64,000 bases of DNA. It comes from Amarolinea aalborgensis. Lineage in GTDB: Bacteria > Chloroflexota > Anaerolineae > SSC4 > Amarolineaceae. The notes under the pieces were generated by a model, which was given only the letters and a program-made list of their open reading frames with translations, was not told the DNA's origin and did not search any database. The first letter of the stretch is position 1. Each line of letters begins with the position of its first letter. The stretch lies in the NCBI RefSeq assembly GCF_900491745.1, contig NZ_UETR01000004.1, forward strand, positions 310,001-374,000. The letters are read 5' to 3'. This document shows positions 61,761 to 64,000 of this stretch, one piece after another. The position numbers were made by a program, and so were the translations under genes.

Positions 61761-64000
61761 TCACCCCGTGCGTAGCTTGCGCACGCCGGGCAGGTATTGC
61801 CGCTGCCAGCCCATCATGAATTGAGCGGCCGCGTAACTGGTTTGCTGTCCCACCGTAGCCCTGGCTTCAAACGTGTACTGACCTTCCGGCGTCACCGGCA
61901 GCATGCCATTCAAGCCGTACGTGATCGCGCCGGGCGCCACCATCAACGTCGTGGTCTGGGTAAAGCCTGGGACGGCTTGCCCACGCGCATTGAGCAGACG
62001 CACACTGATCTGTGCGCTGATGGGCGCGGCCCCGCTGTTGGACAAGGTCCACACGACGCCCAGCGCGCGGCCAGGCAGCAGGCGGACGGCCGGGTTACCT
62101 TCCCCATCGAAGGCAGCCACGCTGCTCACGATCAGCGGCGAACAAGCAGTCGGTGGGATACCCACGTTCAGATCGGTCACAGGCGGCGGTACGGTAACGA
62201 CATAGCTTTGCGTATCGGCATAGCAGGGCTTGCTGATGCGGATGAAGAAATTGCCGGCCGGCGTGTTCCAGCCGTAGCGGCCGTCGGCATCGGTGACCTG
62301 CGGATTGTATTGTTCATAATCGCCGGCGTTCCACAGGACGTCGCCCAGCACAGGGTCGCGGCGATACAGTGTGACCACCGCGCCCGGCACGCGCGCCTGG
62401 CTGCTGTTGTCGTAAATGTAACCGCTGGGGTCAATGCACAGCTCCTTGTGAATGGCGACCGGATCGGTCAGGATCAAGCCGTCGGCGTACAGCGCCTCTT
62501 TGTGAATATGGAACACCTGCGGCACACCGCCCTGGTAGATGCCGGCGCTGAGGCCAGTGCCCGCGTACAGGTTGCCGCCCGGCGTGCTGCTGACCCAGTT
62601 CAACAAGCCGATCACGCGCCCGCGATCATCCTTCAAGATCACGCTGAGCGGCGCTTCGCCGAAGATCTCCACCACCGTGCCAATGGCCGCCGCCGAACCA
62701 CAGGTGGTAATGAACGGCACGTTGCCGCCGGTGACGCCCTGCCAGGTGCGGTTATTCCACATCACTGTCTGCGGGCCAAGCCGTCGCGGCACGCGGGTGC
62801 TGGTCGCAGTCGGCGTGGGCGTTGGGCCTGGCCTGGTCGCAGTCGGCGTCGGGGTGGGAGTGGCGGTTGGGCCTGGCTGGGTGGCAGTTGGCGTTACAGT
62901 GGGAGTGGCAGTCGGCCCTGGACGCGTGGCCGTAGGCGTGGCTGTCGGTCCCATGAAGGTGGCTGTGGGGGTTGGCGTACGCGTGGGCGTGTTGGTAGGC
63001 GTTGGCGTCCAGGTGGCGGTCGGTGTGAATGTAAAAGTCGGTGTAGCGGTCGGGGTGTCGGTGGCCGTAGGCGTTGGTGTGGGGCAGAAGGGCACGGCGA
63101 TGTCCTTACCCGCGCTCAATGGCCCTGGTCCACTGGTGAAGGTCGCGGTCGCGCCCACGCGCAGAGTGGTCGGCGCGCTGACCGGGTCTGCGATGATCTG
63201 CCAGGTGGCGGAGCGCGCATCGTTTGGCGCCAGATCGTGCCAGGTCTTGGTGGCATCCTCGCCAGGCCCCAGGCGCATACCCGGCGGCAGGCTGATGGTG
63301 GTTTGCGCGCCTGTCCATGTCTGCGTGGAGCGGTTGACAATCCAATGGGTGACGCTGAAGGTGAACTCACCGCAGTCCAGCGCAGCCGGGCCATCCATCC
63401 AGGTTTCGCCGCCGCCTTCGCCAGCCAGGCCATAGAAGGTGACCACACGTCGCGCATCGCCGGCGGCCAGGTTGGCGGGATTCCAGTAAACCCCCACGGC
63501 GCTGTCGCTCGTGAAAGCCTGGTTTGGATCCACGGTGTAGTCCCACGCTGTCTGGTAGAGGCCGCTCCAGCGCGCCACGATGAAGCGATCGGGGGTGGTC
63601 GCCTGGCCGCCGGTCAGCAGTCCCTGGCCCTTGAGTAGGGTCGGATCGAAGGTTGGACTTTCGAACGCGCGCCAGTACGGCGGCATATCCACGGCAGTGA
63701 ATTCGCGCTCGTTGGTCAGATTACCCGCACCGGGGACAAAATAGGGCGCACCGTCATTGCCGCCGATTTCCACATCGAACATCACGCGGACCCCCGCGCT
63801 CATGACCTGGCCGCTCTCATTGACCAGGTCATGTTCAATGCGCGTGGTGTCCGGCCGACCGGTGTACGGGTTGTTCACCAGGGAGAGGCGCTGCTCAACC
63901 CGCACCCCCTGAATGTTCCAGATGGTGACGATTTCATTGCCCACCACGCTGGGCGCCTGGATTGGCGTCTGTGTGGTCAAGACGTAATCAGACGGCGCGC
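61761..64000 (-). CDS. Secreted TPT-linker protein, 5' end outside window (partial)
   Basis: The frame is open to the right edge, with coding residues APSDYVLTTQTPIQAP before the first possible start, so the N-terminus lies outside the window. About 746 residues are visible. They comprise a beta-rich part of no recognised family (first ~300), a long Thr-Pro-rich linker (about 310-400), a second globular part, a CarboxypepD_reg-like domain (near GAVVTLYRRDP and DADGRYGWNTPAG) and a CARDB-like end (LLPGRALGVVWTLSNSGAAPISAQI shortened to VVWTLSNSGAAPI). The C-terminus YLPGVRKLRTG resembles the YLPLV-type ends frequent in secreted Chloroflexota proteins. A hairpin lies 7 bases beyond the stop. 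Confidence 0.7.
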   Translation of the reverse strand, partial: APSDYVLTTQTPIQAPSVVGNEIVTIWNIQGVRVEQRLSLVNNPYTGRPDTTRIEHDLVNESGQVMSAGVRVMFDVEIGGNDGAPYFVPGAGNLTNEREFTAVDMPPYWRAFESPTFDPTLLKGQGLLTGGQATTPDRFIVARWSGLYQTAWDYTVDPNQAFTSDSAVGVYWNPANLAAGDARRVVTFYGLAGEGGGETWMDGPAALDCGEFTFSVTHWIVNRSTQTWTGAQTTISLPPGMRLGPGEDATKTWHDLAPNDARSATWQIIADPVSAPTTLRVGATATFTSGPGPLSAGKDIAVPFCPTPTPTATDTPTATPTFTFTPTATWTPTPTNTPTRTPTPTATFMGPTATPTATRPGPTATPTVTPTATQPGPTATPTPTPTATRPGPTPTPTATSTRVPRRLGPQTVMWNNRTWQGVTGGNVPFITTCGSAAAIGTVVEIFGEAPLSVILKDDRGRVIGLLNWVSSTPGGNLYAGTGLSAGIYQGGVPQVFHIHKEALYADGLILTDPVAIHKELCIDPSGYIYDNSSQARVPGAVVTLYRRDPVLGDVLWNAGDYEQYNPQVTDADGRYGWNTPAGNFFIRISKPCYADTQSYVVTVPPPVTDLNVGIPPTACSPLIVSSVAAFDGEGNPAVRLLPGRALGVVWTLSNSGAAPISAQISVRLLNARGQAVPGFTQTTTLMVAPGAITYGLNGMLPVTPEGQYTFEARATVGQQTSYAAAQFMMGWQRQYLPGVRKLRTG

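Noticed and set aside
63978..63980. TTG start for the right-edge gene
   Set aside because: The frame stays open to position 64000 with coding-like residues and there is no ribosome site or signal peptide at this point, so the gene is treated as partial.

Overview
The window looks like a chromosomal segment of a GC-rich member of the Chloroflexota (Anaerolineae/Caldilineae type). The basis is the many secreted proteins with long Thr-Pro linkers (runs of TPTPTAT), dockerin-like C-termini, Ycf48-type repeats, an LPXTG protein with a sortase, a T-box leader, and a mosaic of glycan genes without outer-membrane export genes. This assignment is inference from gene style; no rRNA is present.

Layout. 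1-3.7 kb: 5' part of a secreted hydrolase-like gene (runs off the left edge), a 210-bp tandem repeat array with nested inverted repeats, a Rieske oxygenase, and a DUF4397 LPXTG surface protein. 3.9-16 kb: a large modular secreted protein followed by rsmA; a reverse-strand operon of LysM lipoprotein, PlsC acyltransferase and sortase; a YhaM-type nuclease; an M4 metalloprotease with a dockerin-tailed secreted protein. 15.9-18 kb: a serine-translation module, namely promoter, T-box leader, serS, second promoter, tRNA-Ser(TGA), tRNA-Ser(GCT) and terminator. 18-22.8 kb: ygeY- and ygeW-like genes separated by a restriction endonuclease/DNA methyltransferase pair of visibly lower GC. 22.9-26.8 kb: a two-TM protein, a DksA-type zinc-finger protein, RluD and a chromate transporter.

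26.8-55.8 kb: a continuous reverse-strand block of 23 tightly spaced or overlapping genes for a surface polysaccharide. It supplies precursors (gmhA, hddA and gmhB for heptose; wecB and wecC for UDP-ManNAcA; a GDP-fucose synthase; two other SDRs), two phosphoglycosyl transferases (one with a changed catalytic motif), a WecG/TagA transferase, several GT2 and GT4 enzymes (one a double GT4 fusion), a Wzx flippase, a Wzy/ligase-type membrane protein, a GT39-like membrane enzyme fused to CBM36/60-like modules, and a DPM1/GtrB-like enzyme. hddC and gmd, needed to complete two of the precursor routes, are not in the window, nor is a chain-length regulator.

55.9-64 kb: a 141-bp direct repeat pair, a transsulfuration-type PLP enzyme with a good promoter, a WS/DGAT-type acyltransferase with an unusual C-terminal Cys/His tail and a palindrome over its promoter, a DUF4139 protein, related terminator-like hairpins, and the 3' part of another TPT-linker secreted protein cut by the right edge.

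No single entirely new system stands out. The strongest leads are the nested-hairpin 210-bp array, the GT39-CBM fusion, the altered phosphoglycosyl transferase, the T-box/serS/tRNA-Ser module, the RM insertion into ygeY-ygeW, and a 16-bp motif shared by two leaders 55 kb apart.
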